58,136 nt of DNA from Rudaea sp. (GCA_031291055.1 JARLJU010000352.1:1-58136), one strand, 5' to 3'; numbered from the stretch's first letter, positions 1-8,203 are shown. Translations and numbers: made by a program. Notes: generated by a model from the sequence alone, not told the origin.

Positions 1-141
1 CACCACCGCCATAGCGGCTTGACCACAGCCGAAACCCAGTGCCATTACATCCCTGCGATCAGGCTCAGGCCGACCGGCATCATATCGGAATGGTGGCCGG
101 GATCAGATCGGAATAGCCGACCGGCATCGTCGGAATCCGCA
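1..141 (-). mobile_element. Terminal end of an IS21-family-like insertion sequence (partial)
   Basis: Three imperfect 20-22 bp direct repeats lie at 69-90, 92-113 and 116-135. Read on the minus strand each begins TTCCGA and continues to GCCGGTCGGC or a close variant. Multiple short terminal repeats next to a TG-starting end (minus-strand TGCGGATTCCGACG at about 141) are typical of IS21-type elements. The repeats begin exactly where the group II intron maturase reading frame stops matching its family, so this is read as an insertion that cut the intron. The transposase genes would lie left of the window. The family assignment is from memory of such termini and is moderately sure; the presence of an insertion edge is surer. 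Confidence 0.55.
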
Positions 142-926
142 TGCTGGATGCCGAAGTTCCATGCCCAGCGATCCTTACGCGCCTTATCGCTCAGGTATTT
201 TGCCTCCAGCCAGGCATCAAACTCATTGAGCATGATATTGGACAGGAGCGGCGACAGCACGCCGCCTTGCGGAACACCTTCGCTCGAGGCCACGAACAGG
301 CCACGGTCAATGTGGCCTGCTTTCAGGAACCGCCAGAGCAGGTCGATAAACCGATCATCCCGGATACGCCGCCGGACGCAGCGAAGTAGAAGCCGGTGGT
401 GGACCGTGTCGAAGTAGCTCGCCAGATCACCTTCGATGATCCAGCGGCCCCGCGTCCCGGCACCACTATCCTGCAACTGTATCTTCACGGTCCGGACAGC
501 GTGATGCACGCTGCGTTCCGGCCTGAAGCCGTAGGAAAGGCGATGGAAGTCGCTTTCCCAGATCGGCTCCATGGCCATCAGCATCGCGCGTTGGACGATG
601 CGGTCTGTCAGGGTCGGGATACCCAGTGGTCGTTTCTTGCCGTTGGCTTTCGGGATATAGATTCGCCTGACCGGCTGCGGGTGATAATTCCCCGTCAGCA
701 AGTCCGTTCGCAGGCTGGCCAGGTGTTCTGCCAGTCCGGCCTGCATCCGTTGCTTGTCCATTCCGTCGATGCCCGGCGTATTGGCGCCACTCGACGCCAA
801 TGCGATCCGGGCTGCCTCGGCAAGCCACGCCCGATTGGCAATGAGCTGAAGAAGGCGATCGAACCTGCGGTTCCGATCACTCTCGGCCCATGTCGCGAGC
901 TTGTGCTGCATTTCACTGATTATCAA
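139..926 (-). pseudogene. ltrA: Group II intron reverse transcriptase/maturase, C-terminally truncated
   Basis: The product would be the intron-encoded maturase that helps the intron fold, splice and retro-home. About 263 residues match the family: a start TTG at 926 or ATG at 911, the RT region with KRPLGIPTLTDRIVQRA, the first catalytic aspartate region IIEGDLASYFDTVHH (around 165-180) and the SEGVPQGGVLSPLLSN block. The next catalytic block (YADD) should follow the GIQH segment. Instead the frame runs into about 30 unrelated residues encoded by the IS21-like end. The polymerase active site, X/thumb and endonuclease domains are therefore absent, and the gene is certainly non-functional for mobility. 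Confidence 0.85.
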
Positions 927-1546
927 AGGTCTTCACCTCGTTTGGTCAGGTAGTTTGCACTTCAAGCAGATTGAACTGTCCCCCTTCGCCATGTGACAGG
1001 CTTTCCCTGTCGCGGACTACTACGGGGACTCCGTCAGCATGATGGACATCGGGGCCAACTCCCTTGGCATTTCATCATGCCTTCCCTCGTTCATATGCTG
1101 GACTTTCACGTGCTGGGGAGGTCGCCGGTCGCAGTCCTTGTCCTTGCGTCCTGCAAGTCGATGCCGATGCCATGGTCTGGCTGCGTTCTCTCCATGACTC
1201 CATGCGGACGGGCTACATTTCCGGCCGCATTCGGATGTCGCCGACTTACGTCTCCGACGACATCATCAGCATTCCGCCTGTTAAGCCGTGTAGGCGAAGG
1301 CGACATTTCAGCCCTCGGATGCGGTTTAACCGGTTCGTGTTCCTCAACCTTCCAGCACTCAGCCTCGGGAACCATCTCGGTGTAACGGCTTCGCCTCAGT
1401 CCCCTTTACCTGCGGGCTACGTCACCCTGCCAGTTGACGGCAGGTCACCGCCGCTTGGGCTCATGCCCCCTCACAGCAGAGGGCAAGGCATTCCTCGTAA
1501 TCCTCCTTTCTCCTTTGCATTCCAGACATATGCGCGCGAGGCGCAC
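927..1546 (-). ncRNA. 5' ribozyme region of the group II intron
   Basis: This stretch has no credible protein. It contains the 5' end (GTGCG at 1546) and the untranslated domains I to IV up to the maturase start. A purine-rich GAGGTGAAG at about 940 could serve the maturase as a ribosome site. I did not fold the domains, so their boundaries are not given. The identification rests on the intron start, on the maturase that follows, and on the clean interruption of the IS3 transposase gene at the same base. Confidence 0.6.
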
Positions 1547-1985
1547 AGTAGGTAAAATCGGTCTGCCACATCTCGTTCACCCGCGTGGTTTTGGTGTGGA
1601 ACTGATCGGCGGCCTTGATCACGACATAGGCCGGGCTGGTGATCAGGTCGTGGGCCTTCAGCAGGCGATAAACCGTGGCTTCGGACACAAAGTATTGGCG
1701 TTCATCGGTAAATCGCACCGCCAGTTCGCGCGGTGACAGCTCGGACTGCTCCAGTGCCATCTCGATGATCTGATCCTGAACCTCGGGCGCGATGCGATTC
1801 CACACCCGGCCCGGCGCCGATGGTCGATCCTCCAACGCCTCGGGGCCACCTTCAAGGTAGCGGTCATACCAGCGGTAGAACGTCCGCCGGGCGATGCCGA
1901 TCTGGTCCAGCGTGCGCTTGGCGGGCAGATGCGATTGCTCGACGATCCTGATGATCTCCAGCTTTTCAGATGCGGGGTACCTCAT
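1547..1985 (-). pseudogene. IS3-family transposase OrfB, N-terminal part only
   Basis: The product would be the catalytic half of an IS3 transposase. About 146 residues are present: a helix-turn-helix segment (GIARRTFYRWYDRYLEGG) followed by the linker and the first DDE-domain strand, VNEMWQTDFTY, which carries the first catalytic aspartate. Homologues continue directly with the rest of the integrase core. Here a group II intron starts one base after the TAC codon, so the remaining DDE residues are missing. The start ATG overlaps the orfA stop by four bases (ATGA), the usual IS3 coupling arrangement. Confidence 0.85.
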
Positions 1986-2401
1986 TCGTCGTCGCCCCCA
2001 TCCGCGATCATGCTTTTTTTAAGCAGGCGGTTTTCGAGCGTCAGGTCGGCAACGCATTCCTTCAGCGCGCGGGCTTCGCGGCGCAGGTCCTGCACCTCGC
2101 CGGTGGTCGCCGCACGGGCAGTGTCGCCGGCCAGACCGCGCTTGCCCGCTTCCATGAATTCCTTTGACCAGGTGTAATACAGGCTCTGCGCGATGCCTTC
2201 CTTGCGGCACAGCTCGGCGATGCTGTCCTCACCGCGCAGGCCATCCAGCACGATGCGGATTTTGTCCTCGGCAGAGAAATGGCGCCGGGTCTGCCGCCGG
2301 ATGTCCTTCACCACCCGCTCAGCAGGGGCCTTCACCGGCGATTTTTTCAAGGAGGGTTGGGGCTTCATCTTCGTTCCTTCGTCACTACGACGAAGCCCCA
2401 A
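1982..2401 (-). CDS. IS3-family transposase OrfA (DNA-binding subunit)
   Basis: A 139-residue protein, of which the segment from about residue 12 (MKPQPSLKK) is the conserved part; the initiating methionine may be that internal ATG at 2368. It carries an IS3 OrfA helix-turn-helix (RRHFSAEDKIRIVLDGLRGE, then IAELCRKEGIAQSLYYTWSK). A C-terminal leucine-rich coiled coil (about 105-130, LTLENRLLKKSM) normally mediates dimerisation and programmed fusion to OrfB. The frame is intact, but its partner OrfB is broken, so it can at most act as a DNA-binding repressor-like remnant. Confidence 0.85.
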   Translation of the reverse strand: MGLRRSDEGTKMKPQPSLKKSPVKAPAERVVKDIRRQTRRHFSAEDKIRIVLDGLRGEDSIAELCRKEGIAQSLYYTWSKEFMEAGKRGLAGDTARAATTGEVQDLRREARALKECVADLTLENRLLKKSMIADGGDDE

Positions 2402-2409
2402 CCCTCCTT
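2350..2409. repeat. Inverted repeat inside the IS3 end
   Basis: AAGGAGGGTTGGGGCTTC at 2350-2367 is repeated as its reverse complement at about 2392-2409, with a loop of about 24 bases. It lies across the orfA start and just inside the element terminus. It could sequester the orfA translation start from read-through transcripts, as seen in many IS elements, or be part of the transposase binding site. Function is inferred. Confidence 0.6.
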
Positions 2410-2456
2410 AATTCACAACCTCAAATCTGTGCCATAAGTGCTGACGGGGGACAATC

Positions 2457-2645
2457 ATCGGCGTCGCAGTCACCAAACTTGGCAACAGTTCGATCGGCCA
2501 GATCGCGGGGTTTTTCCGGGATGGGCATTGCCATGTGCTGGCGCACTTCGTGCTGGTAAAGACACAAGACGGCAAATCCACGCCCCTGACTGCGGACGAA
2601 CACCAGCGCGCCCGGCCTTTTATCATCGCAGGCGCTGATGTCTGA
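2457..2645 (+). pseudogene. 3' remnant of a hotdog-fold acyl-CoA thioesterase
   Basis: One open frame of 62 codons runs from the IS3 edge to a TGA at 2643. It reads like the last third of a 4HBT-type thioesterase: a strand VTKLGNSSIGQIAGFF, then DGHCHVLAHFVLVKT, then the terminal TPLTADEHQRARPF turn. The 5' two thirds and the start are missing at the exact place where the IS3 terminus begins. It is therefore read as a gene truncated by the insertion plus loss of the other side. It precedes the SDR at 2740 and was probably once in its operon. Related intact enzymes occur at 34256 and 19331. The family call is from pattern recognition only. Confidence 0.5.
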
Positions 2646-2739
2646 GTGCGGCCCGGGTTGCACCTTCGGGGCTTGACCGGGCATTGGCGGAACAGATCGC
2701 ACCCATCGTCGTGCGGCGCAATTGCATGGAGCAAATGAC

Positions 2740-3489
2740 ATGACAGGCAAACTTGACGGAAAAGTCGCTCTTGTGACGGGCGCCGGCAGGGGCATCGGCA
2801 AGGCCATTGCGGAGCGACTGGCACGAGACGGCGCGGAAGTGATCATCAACTATTCCCGCAGCGCGGATCGGGCAGACGCGCTAGCCGCACAAATCGGCGC
2901 CGATGGCGGCAAGGCCTGGGCAGTGGGCGCCGATGTTTCGGACCTGGACCAGATCGCCACGATGTTTGCGACGATCGCACAACGGCATCCGACGCTCGAC
3001 ATTCTGGTCAACAACGCCGGTCGCGGATCGAACGGAATGCCCACGCTCGACAAATCCACACCGGAAGACTTCGAGGCGATGTTCGCCCTCAACACGCGCG
3101 GGCTGTTTTTTGCCACGCAGGGCGCCGCGCGTCTGATGCCCGATGGCGGACGAATTGTGAACTTCTCCAGCACTTCGACCACCGCGCGCGTGCCGGGCTT
3201 GTCGATCTATGCCGGCAGCAAAGCGGCGGTCGAAGCGTTTACGCGGATCTGGGCCGCCGAACTTGCCCCGCGTCGCATCACGGTCAATGCGATCCTGCCC
3301 GGGATTACCGATACCGACCTGATCCGTAACAATTTGCCGCCGCAAATGGCCGAACAAATTGCCAAATCCGTGCCACTGGGACGAATGGGTCTTCCCGAAG
3401 ACATGGCCAACCTGGTCGCGTTCCTGGTCAGCAGCGACGGTAGCTGGATCACCGGACAGTCGATCGTCTCGAACGGCGGCAGCGCCTGA
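2740..3489 (+). CDS. Short-chain dehydrogenase/reductase (FabG-like)
   Basis: A 249-residue classical SDR, probably an NAD(P)-dependent oxidoreductase on a hydroxy or keto group of an acyl-CoA or ring substrate. The cofactor motif TGAGRGIG is at 13-20 and NNAG at about 91-94. The catalytic serine lies in the SSTSTT stretch (about 142) and YAGSK at about 157-161. The C-terminal segment SWITGQSIVSNGG is typical. The ATG at 2740 is preferred over an upstream TTG at 2722 because GGAG at 2728-2731 is well spaced from it. It is the first intact gene after the mobile-element scar and is followed after 82 bases by a kinase-like gene on the same strand. Substrate unknown. Confidence 0.85.
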   Translation: MTGKLDGKVALVTGAGRGIGKAIAERLARDGAEVIINYSRSADRADALAAQIGADGGKAWAVGADVSDLDQIATMFATIAQRHPTLDILVNNAGRGSNGMPTLDKSTPEDFEAMFALNTRGLFFATQGAARLMPDGGRIVNFSSTSTTARVPGLSIYAGSKAAVEAFTRIWAAELAPRRITVNAILPGITDTDLIRNNLPPQMAEQIAKSVPLGRMGLPEDMANLVAFLVSSDGSWITGQSIVSNGGSA

Positions 3490-3571
3490 TTGCCCCCAGG
3501 CAATCATCCCAGCGCAGCAACGAGATTGGCCAAATCATGCTGTTGCATCGAAAAAACGCGGGAGAACGTGC

Positions 3572-5740
3572 ATGGCCGTCGCAACGAACGAACAGGTCCG
3601 TCAATCTGTCGAGAGTGCTTTGGGCATGACGGTCCACAGCGTGCAACGTCAGGCGCGCTGGCGCCCGGCCTGGTTCATCGAAGGCGAGCGCGACGGACAC
3701 CCCCTGAAATTGGTGGTCCGTGGCGAGCGCGTCGATACCTACGCTCAGCCGCTTCGCGACGAGGTGAAATTCCACCGGTTGCTCGAAGACCACGGCATCG
3801 CCGTTCCCCACGTCCATTGCTGGATCGATGAACTCGATGCGGTCGTGCTTGAAATGGTCCCGGGCAAACCCGATTTCATTGGCGTTCCCGATGCGGTGCG
3901 CGACAGGGTGATCGACGAATATCTGCAGGAACCGGTGCGCATGCACCGCCTGCCGATCGACAAATTTGTCACAGCAGGGGTTATGCGCGCCGCCTCGCCC
4001 CAGCAGTCGGCAATGGTCGGCCACCTGTTGATGGAACGCTTGTTTCGCGCCAAAAAGCATCGCCCCCATCCATTCATGGAGTTCTGTCTGGGGTGGATGC
4101 ATCGCAACCCGCCCCGCAGCCGTGGCCGCGAAGCCCCGATCGTGTGGGACAGCGGTCAGTTTCATCATCACGACGGCCATATGAACGCGGTGCTCGATCT
4201 CGAATTCGGGCACCTCGGCGATCCGATGCTCGACCTGACGGTGTGGCGCATGCGCGAGACGATTCTGGGCTTCGGCGATTTCCGCAAGCTCTATGCCCGA
4301 TATGGCGAACTGGCGGGCGCACCGGTCGATATCGAGGCAATCAAGCGACACCATTTTGCCGCGACCATCGCCAACGAGCTGATGTTTGGTCCTGCGGTGC
4401 TAGATCCGGTGCCTGACACCGACCTGATGAACAACATGCAATGGAACAGCGAGACCAATCTGCATGCAACCGAAGCTCTGGCCGAAATTCTCGACCTGGA
4501 ACTGCCGACGGTCGAAGTGCCCGAGCCCAAACGCACCCGTTCGGCGCAGACTTACACACATCTGATCAATTCGCTCAAAGCGCCCCAGATTGATGATGCC
4601 GATGTGCGGCACGATCTGCGCCTGGCATTCCGCACGGTGCGCCATCTCGATCGCGTCGCAGAGATCGGCGACGCGGTGGTCGAAGCCGACCTCGACGACT
4701 TGCACCGGTTGTTGGGGCATCGTCCCGCCACCTGGTGGGAAGGCGATTCCGAACTCGAACGCTTCGTGTTGGCCGATGCGCAGATCGGCAAGCACGACGC
4801 AGCACTCGTCGGTTTGTTCCACCGCCGCAATCTGCGCGCGCACATGCAGATGGGGCCGCCCGGATCAAAGATGGTAGCGCATTACCCTGTACAACGTTTC
4901 GACGGCATGCCGGTCGTCAACACCGCCAATTTCGAACGAAGCTGGTGCTCGCCGTCACCTGCCCGTAAACACTGCCGCGCGTTTTTCGCGGAACGCGGCG
5001 ACGCCTTCGCCAAAGTCAGCAGTGCGTCCCGAATCGCGCTGCGCGATGCGCTCGTTCGACAGAGCAGTCTCAAAGCTCGCATCGAGCGCCTGCCAGGCCA
5101 GTCGTTTGATGATGCCAAGCGATCGCGGACCGTGCGCGAGTTGCTGCGCCAGCGCGAAAGCCGCCGTATCAACCTCTTCGTCGGCAACGACACGGTTGAT
5201 CAGTCCCCAATCGAGGGCAGTTTCCGCGGGCAGTTTATTGCCGAGCAACATCATCTCCATCGCCCGGACACGGCCGATCGAATGCGTAAGGAAATACGAG
5301 GCTCCCCCGTCCGATGCGAGGCCGATATTGCGGAATGCCATGATGAATTTGCCACTGGTCCCGGCAACGATCATGTCGCCAGCCAGTGCTATGCCGCATC
5401 CGACGCCGGCAGCGGGCCCGCGCACCGCGGTTACCACCGGCGCATCGGATGCGCGGATCTGGAATACGATCGGATGAAAAATGGCGTCAAGGTGCCCGCC
5501 CATGTCGATGCCGGGGTCATCGAGATCGATGCCGCCTTCGGCCAGATTGGCGCCCGAGCAAAAGCCGCGTCCGACCGACCCCAGCATGATCGCACGCGCG
5601 TCGCGCTCGCCGCGCCTCAGTGCATCGAGCAATTCCACGCCCATCTCACTGGTCACTGCGTTCAATGTCGATGGATCGTTCAACTTGATGACTGCGACAT
5701 CGTCGGTGACTTCGTACAAAATTTTGTCGTAGGACATTGA
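3572..5740 (+). CDS. APH-fold phosphotransferase-family protein with abnormal 3' read-through
   Basis: An aminoglycoside-phosphotransferase-fold kinase of the kind found in acyl-CoA pathways (ACAD10/11 N-domain, LvaA). The start is ATG at 3572 behind GGGAGA. The catalytic loop HHHDGHMN is at about 197-203 and the metal-binding LDLEFGHLGDPMLD at about 207-221. Relatives are about 450 residues long, and recognisable sequence (GLFHRRNLRAHMQMGPPGSKM, then a short tail) ends near 4930. The frame has no stop there. It continues for another 270 codons through the antisense of the crotonase at 4955-5737 and stops only at 5740. Either the natural stop was lost by a small frameshift or mutation, or a 722-residue product is made. 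The functional part is taken to be about 3572-4930. Confidence 0.7.
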   Translation: MAVATNEQVRQSVESALGMTVHSVQRQARWRPAWFIEGERDGHPLKLVVRGERVDTYAQPLRDEVKFHRLLEDHGIAVPHVHCWIDELDAVVLEMVPGKPDFIGVPDAVRDRVIDEYLQEPVRMHRLPIDKFVTAGVMRAASPQQSAMVGHLLMERLFRAKKHRPHPFMEFCLGWMHRNPPRSRGREAPIVWDSGQFHHHDGHMNAVLDLEFGHLGDPMLDLTVWRMRETILGFGDFRKLYARYGELAGAPVDIEAIKRHHFAATIANELMFGPAVLDPVPDTDLMNNMQWNSETNLHATEALAEILDLELPTVEVPEPKRTRSAQTYTHLINSLKAPQIDDADVRHDLRLAFRTVRHLDRVAEIGDAVVEADLDDLHRLLGHRPATWWEGDSELERFVLADAQIGKHDAALVGLFHRRNLRAHMQMGPPGSKMVAHYPVQRFDGMPVVNTANFERSWCSPSPARKHCRAFFAERGDAFAKVSSASRIALRDALVRQSSLKARIERLPGQSFDDAKRSRTVRELLRQRESRRINLFVGNDTVDQSPIEGSFRGQFIAEQHHLHRPDTADRMRKEIRGSPVRCEADIAECHDEFATGPGNDHVASQCYAASDAGSGPAHRGYHRRIGCADLEYDRMKNGVKVPAHVDAGVIEIDAAFGQIGARAKAASDRPQHDRTRVALAAPQCIEQFHAHLTGHCVQCRWIVQLDDCDIVGDFVQNFVVGH
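4955..5737 (-). CDS. Enoyl-CoA hydratase/isomerase (crotonase) family, PaaG-like
   Basis: A 260-residue crotonase acting on acyl-CoA thioesters. The oxyanion-hole segments are visible: GFCSGANLAEGG and, later, GPAAGVGCGIALAGD. The two glutamates of true hydratases are not at their usual places. The segment AFRNIGLASDGGASYFL instead has the aspartate arrangement seen in PaaG-type isomerases, so double-bond isomerisation is as likely as hydration (inference). It is convergent with the kinase gene and overlapped by that gene's extended frame. The upstream gap to 5950 is a divergent promoter region. A close architectural relative in this window is at 20148. Confidence 0.85.
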   Translation of the reverse strand: MSYDKILYEVTDDVAVIKLNDPSTLNAVTSEMGVELLDALRRGERDARAIMLGSVGRGFCSGANLAEGGIDLDDPGIDMGGHLDAIFHPIVFQIRASDAPVVTAVRGPAAGVGCGIALAGDMIVAGTSGKFIMAFRNIGLASDGGASYFLTHSIGRVRAMEMMLLGNKLPAETALDWGLINRVVADEEVDTAAFALAQQLAHGPRSLGIIKRLAWQALDASFETALSNERIAQRDSGRTADFGEGVAAFREKRAAVFTGR

Positions 5741-5828
5741 TATTTCCTCGATTTTTCGTGGCGATGCACGGCGGTATCGGCAATTTGACAGGCGCGCTCG
5801 CCCCGGTATGGAGAAGTATAACGTAGTT

Positions 5829-5842
5829 GCCTAGCTTTAGCC
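5829..5842. promoter_or_regulatory. Variant of the recurrent ACCTRGT operator
   Basis: GCCTAGCTTTAGCC lies between the divergent crotonase (start 5737) and alpha/beta hydrolase (start 5950). It is a degenerate match to the motif found in most promoter gaps of this window. It is weaker than the other sites and is listed for completeness. Confidence 0.25.
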
Positions 5843-5949
5843 ATTTTGCCAACCGTGATGTTCTCAATCCGGATATTCCCGATCAGCATATTCGATGTCT
5901 ACGGCGACAAAAACGATATTTCCGCTGAAACCGGCAAAGGGCCCCTTGC

Positions 5950-6846
5950 ATGAAAGCAGACGACGCAACCGCAGACTGGCTGCACGAGCAATGGGCGATC
6001 GCAGCGAGCGAGCACAGTGTCGAAGTCGAGGGCGTGCTGATCGGCTATCGTGGATGGAATCTCGATGCGCACCACTTGCCCGGCCTCGTGCTTGTGCATG
6101 GTTTTCGCGCCCATGCGCGCTGGTGGGATCATATCGCACCATCGCTGTCGCAAGGCCACCGCGTCGCAGCCATAGACCTGTCGGGCATGGGCGAAAGCGG
6201 CCGCAGGGAAAGCTATGGTCGCGCGCAGATGGGACGCGAGATCCTGGCGGTCGCAGCCGATTGCGGTTTCGATCCGGTCACTCTGATCGCGCACAGCTTT
6301 GGTTCGATGCCGGCCATCATTGCGTCGATCGCTGCCCCTGAACGCGTCCGACGGCTTGTGATCATCGATACCGCCCTGCCGACGGCGGCGGATGTCGGGC
6401 ATCAGATTCCGGTACCGCCTCAACGGGTTTATGCAACGCGCGAGCAGGCAATCGAGCGCTTCCGCCTTGTCCCACCAGGCAAATGGCCCAATCTGGTGGT
6501 GCTTGATTATATTGCGCAGCATTCGGTGCGCCAAACGCCCCAAGGCCAAGCGCTTCAAGGATGGACGTGGAAGTTCGACGCGGATGCGGGGCGTTCGCTC
6601 AACCGCGAGGCGCAATTCTATCGCGGCGACTTGTTCGGAGTAGCGGTACCGATGGATGTCATCTACGGCGCACAAACCGAGATCATGAACCAGGAACGGC
6701 GTGCCATGGCTGCGGAAATTGCTCCGCTATGCGGTCCGCCGATCGCGATTCCGTGTTCGCACCATCACGTCATGATCGAACAGCCCGTCGCATTGGCATC
6801 GACGCTCGCCGCGCTGCTTGCAGTACCGCGAGATATGAGCGGGTAA
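5950..6846 (+). CDS. Alpha/beta hydrolase
   Basis: A 298-residue alpha/beta-hydrolase-fold enzyme, likely cytoplasmic (no signal peptide). The oxyanion motif HGFRAH is at about 50 and the nucleophile elbow AHSFGSM at about 115-120. The acid is probably within the AVPMDVIYGAQTE segment, and the catalytic histidine within CSHHHVM (about 271-275). Candidate substrates are a C-C bond of a vinylogous diketone, an ester, a lactone or a thioester; the sequence does not decide. It is transcribed alone, divergent from the crotonase, and ends against a convergent hydratase gene with a hairpin between them. Confidence 0.8.
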   Translation: MKADDATADWLHEQWAIAASEHSVEVEGVLIGYRGWNLDAHHLPGLVLVHGFRAHARWWDHIAPSLSQGHRVAAIDLSGMGESGRRESYGRAQMGREILAVAADCGFDPVTLIAHSFGSMPAIIASIAAPERVRRLVIIDTALPTAADVGHQIPVPPQRVYATREQAIERFRLVPPGKWPNLVVLDYIAQHSVRQTPQGQALQGWTWKFDADAGRSLNREAQFYRGDLFGVAVPMDVIYGAQTEIMNQERRAMAAEIAPLCGPPIAIPCSHHHVMIEQPVALASTLAALLAVPRDMSG

Positions 6847-6864
6847 TCAGGCACCGAATGCGCA

Positions 6865-6897
6865 AACGGGCGCACCCCTAGCAAGGGCAGGCCCGTT
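6865..6897. terminator. Hairpin between convergent genes
   Basis: AACGGGC (6865-6871) pairs with GCCCGTT (6891-6897), and an inner CCCT/AGGG pairing extends the stem. It lies in the 61-base gap between the convergent hydrolase and hydratase stops. There is no clear T-run, so it is only a probable bidirectional terminator. Confidence 0.45.
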
Positions 6898-6907
6898 CCC
6901 GTTTCGG

Positions 6908-8203
6908 TTACTTACGCTTGGACGCAGCCAGCAACTGCCAGTGGCGTGACAGCATCTTCGTGGCCTGCTCTTGCAGATCGCGCGGCACGTCCGGATAAAG
7001 CGGCAGTTTGCCCTGCGTGGGCAGCGCGATCGTCGCGGTGGCCCTCACGGTCTCGTCGCCACGCTGGTTGATGAACCGGACCGCAACGTCCACCACGTTC
7101 TGCCCACCTTCCTCGCGCTTGCCGGTAACTTCGCCGGTCACGAACTGGGTGTCGCCCATATAGTTGAATTTGCGGATTTCATCATGGACCTTGAGCACGA
7201 GGCCGTCATCACCGGCCCAATCGCTGAGGTAATGGAAAAGGTAATTCTCGCGCATGACGCCGTAGTCATAGGCCATCGGGTTGCCGATCGCCTGCGCCCA
7301 TTTCGGATCCCAGTGCAGTCGCTGCGCGACATCAGGAATGCCATATTCGTTCTTCACGTAGAACGGAGCGATGCGCTTGCGATTCTTGTGCGCAAGCCGG
7401 CCGACCGTCGGCGCATAGGGCACGAACCCGTAACCGCCGGCGTGGAAGCAGATGACATCGGTAACAGTAAGCGGGCCCTTGGCCATCTTGCCGAGCGAAT
7501 CGCCAACATTGACCGAAGCGAAATCGCGCAAAACCGGGCCCTGCACCTTTTCCTGCGCATAGATATTTTCGATGTCCGCGAACTGTTCTTCGGTATAATT
7601 CGCAGGTTCGATTGCGGAATACTTGCCCTTTTTGGCGGCCGTCTTGCGTTCGGTGAGAACGCGCAAAATTCGGTACACCGCGACCACTTCACCGCGCTGG
7701 TTGATCTTTACGTCGCGGCGCACGTTGATCACGGAGCGGCCCGAGAACTCGGACTGCTTGACCTCGCAGCTTTCCTCGCCATTAAAGCTGTACAGTGTGT
7801 CACCGGGAAAAATCGGACGGTACCAGTCCCAGTTCGATCCCGACACAAAGACGTGGACACCGCGAAACAGCGATTTTTTCAACGCCTTGATCTCGTCGGG
7901 AATGGGATCGCCCAACATCGGTGCGTTGATCACGCCCGCCATCATGCCCGGCGCGATCACGCTTCCCCAGCGAGTTGCCTTGCCATAGTCGGGATCGCAA
8001 AACAGAGGGTTGTCGTCACCATTGCCGTGGCTGAAATTACGGATGTTGTCCGTCGTCGCAGTCTGAATGTACTCGCGCGATCTGTCGGCCTCGTAAAAAC
8101 CGACCAGCTTCTTCTGCCGCTCGATATCCTCGTCGGTGATCGAGTAATTGGTAGCCTTTTCCCAATCGTCGCTTTTCAGGATATCGTCGCTCTTGGTTGC
8201 CAT
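6908..8203 (-). CDS. Double-hotdog MaoC/FAS1-like acyl-CoA dehydratase
   Basis: A 431-residue protein with two hotdog domains. The N-terminal one (about 35-195) resembles the FAS1-like dehydratase domain (SHGNGDDNPLFCDPDYG, then WGSVIAPGMMAG and YRPIFPGDTLYS). The C-terminal one (about 220-410) contains VTDVICFHAGGYG and a second strand set. Such proteins hydrate 2-enoyl-CoAs, often with bulky chains. The fused form corresponds to heterodimeric hydratases such as those of steroid side-chain catabolism. Only weak dehydratase catalytic dyads are visible, so a non-canonical substrate is possible. An operator-like TAACTAGGTTATCTAGC lies 108 bases upstream. Confidence 0.75.
   Translation of the reverse strand: MATKSDDILKSDDWEKATNYSITDEDIERQKKLVGFYEADRSREYIQTATTDNIRNFSHGNGDDNPLFCDPDYGKATRWGSVIAPGMMAGVINAPMLGDPIPDEIKALKKSLFRGVHVFVSGSNWDWYRPIFPGDTLYSFNGEESCEVKQSEFSGRSVINVRRDVKINQRGEVVAVYRILRVLTERKTAAKKGKYSAIEPANYTEEQFADIENIYAQEKVQGPVLRDFASVNVGDSLGKMAKGPLTVTDVICFHAGGYGFVPYAPTVGRLAHKNRKRIAPFYVKNEYGIPDVAQRLHWDPKWAQAIGNPMAYDYGVMRENYLFHYLSDWAGDDGLVLKVHDEIRKFNYMGDTQFVTGEVTGKREEGGQNVVDVAVRFINQRGDETVRATATIALPTQGKLPLYPDVPRDLQEQATKMLSRHWQLLAASKRK

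Larger units (their letters stand above)
139..1546 (-). mobile_element. Group II intron, 3' part lost to IS insertion
   Basis: The intron is on the minus strand. Its 5' end is the GTGCGCC at 1546-1540, matching the GUGYG start of group II introns. It lies immediately after the transposase codons for TDFTY, so the IS3 gene is its host exon. About 600 bases of ribozyme sequence (no convincing protein) precede the maturase gene. The far 3' portion, including domains V and VI and the 3' splice site, is missing because the IS21-like end begins at about 141. The element cannot splice or move on its own. Confidence 0.7.
1547..2457 (-). mobile_element. IS3-family insertion sequence, interrupted remnant
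   Basis: The element is on the minus strand with orfA then orfB. Its outer end is placed near 2457, where the minus strand reads TGATTGTCCCCC, the usual style of IS3-family terminal repeats. The region 2350-2409 contains a near-terminal inverted repeat: AAGGAGGGTTGGGGCTTC and its complement flank a loop just upstream of orfA. The other end and the second half of orfB are gone past 1546, where the group II intron begins. The element is therefore dead. Confidence 0.7.

Noticed and set aside
971..989. TGAACTGTCCCCC-type sequence resembling a second IS3 terminus
   Set aside because: It lies inside the group II intron leader, in a stretch that reads as continuous intron sequence up to the maturase. 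No other IS3 gene sequence lies beside it, so it is probably a chance match.
5784..5815. TTGACA at 5784 as a -35 element for the hydrolase
   Set aside because: At 16 to 17 bases downstream there is no convincing -10 element (TATGGA at best), so no promoter was called.
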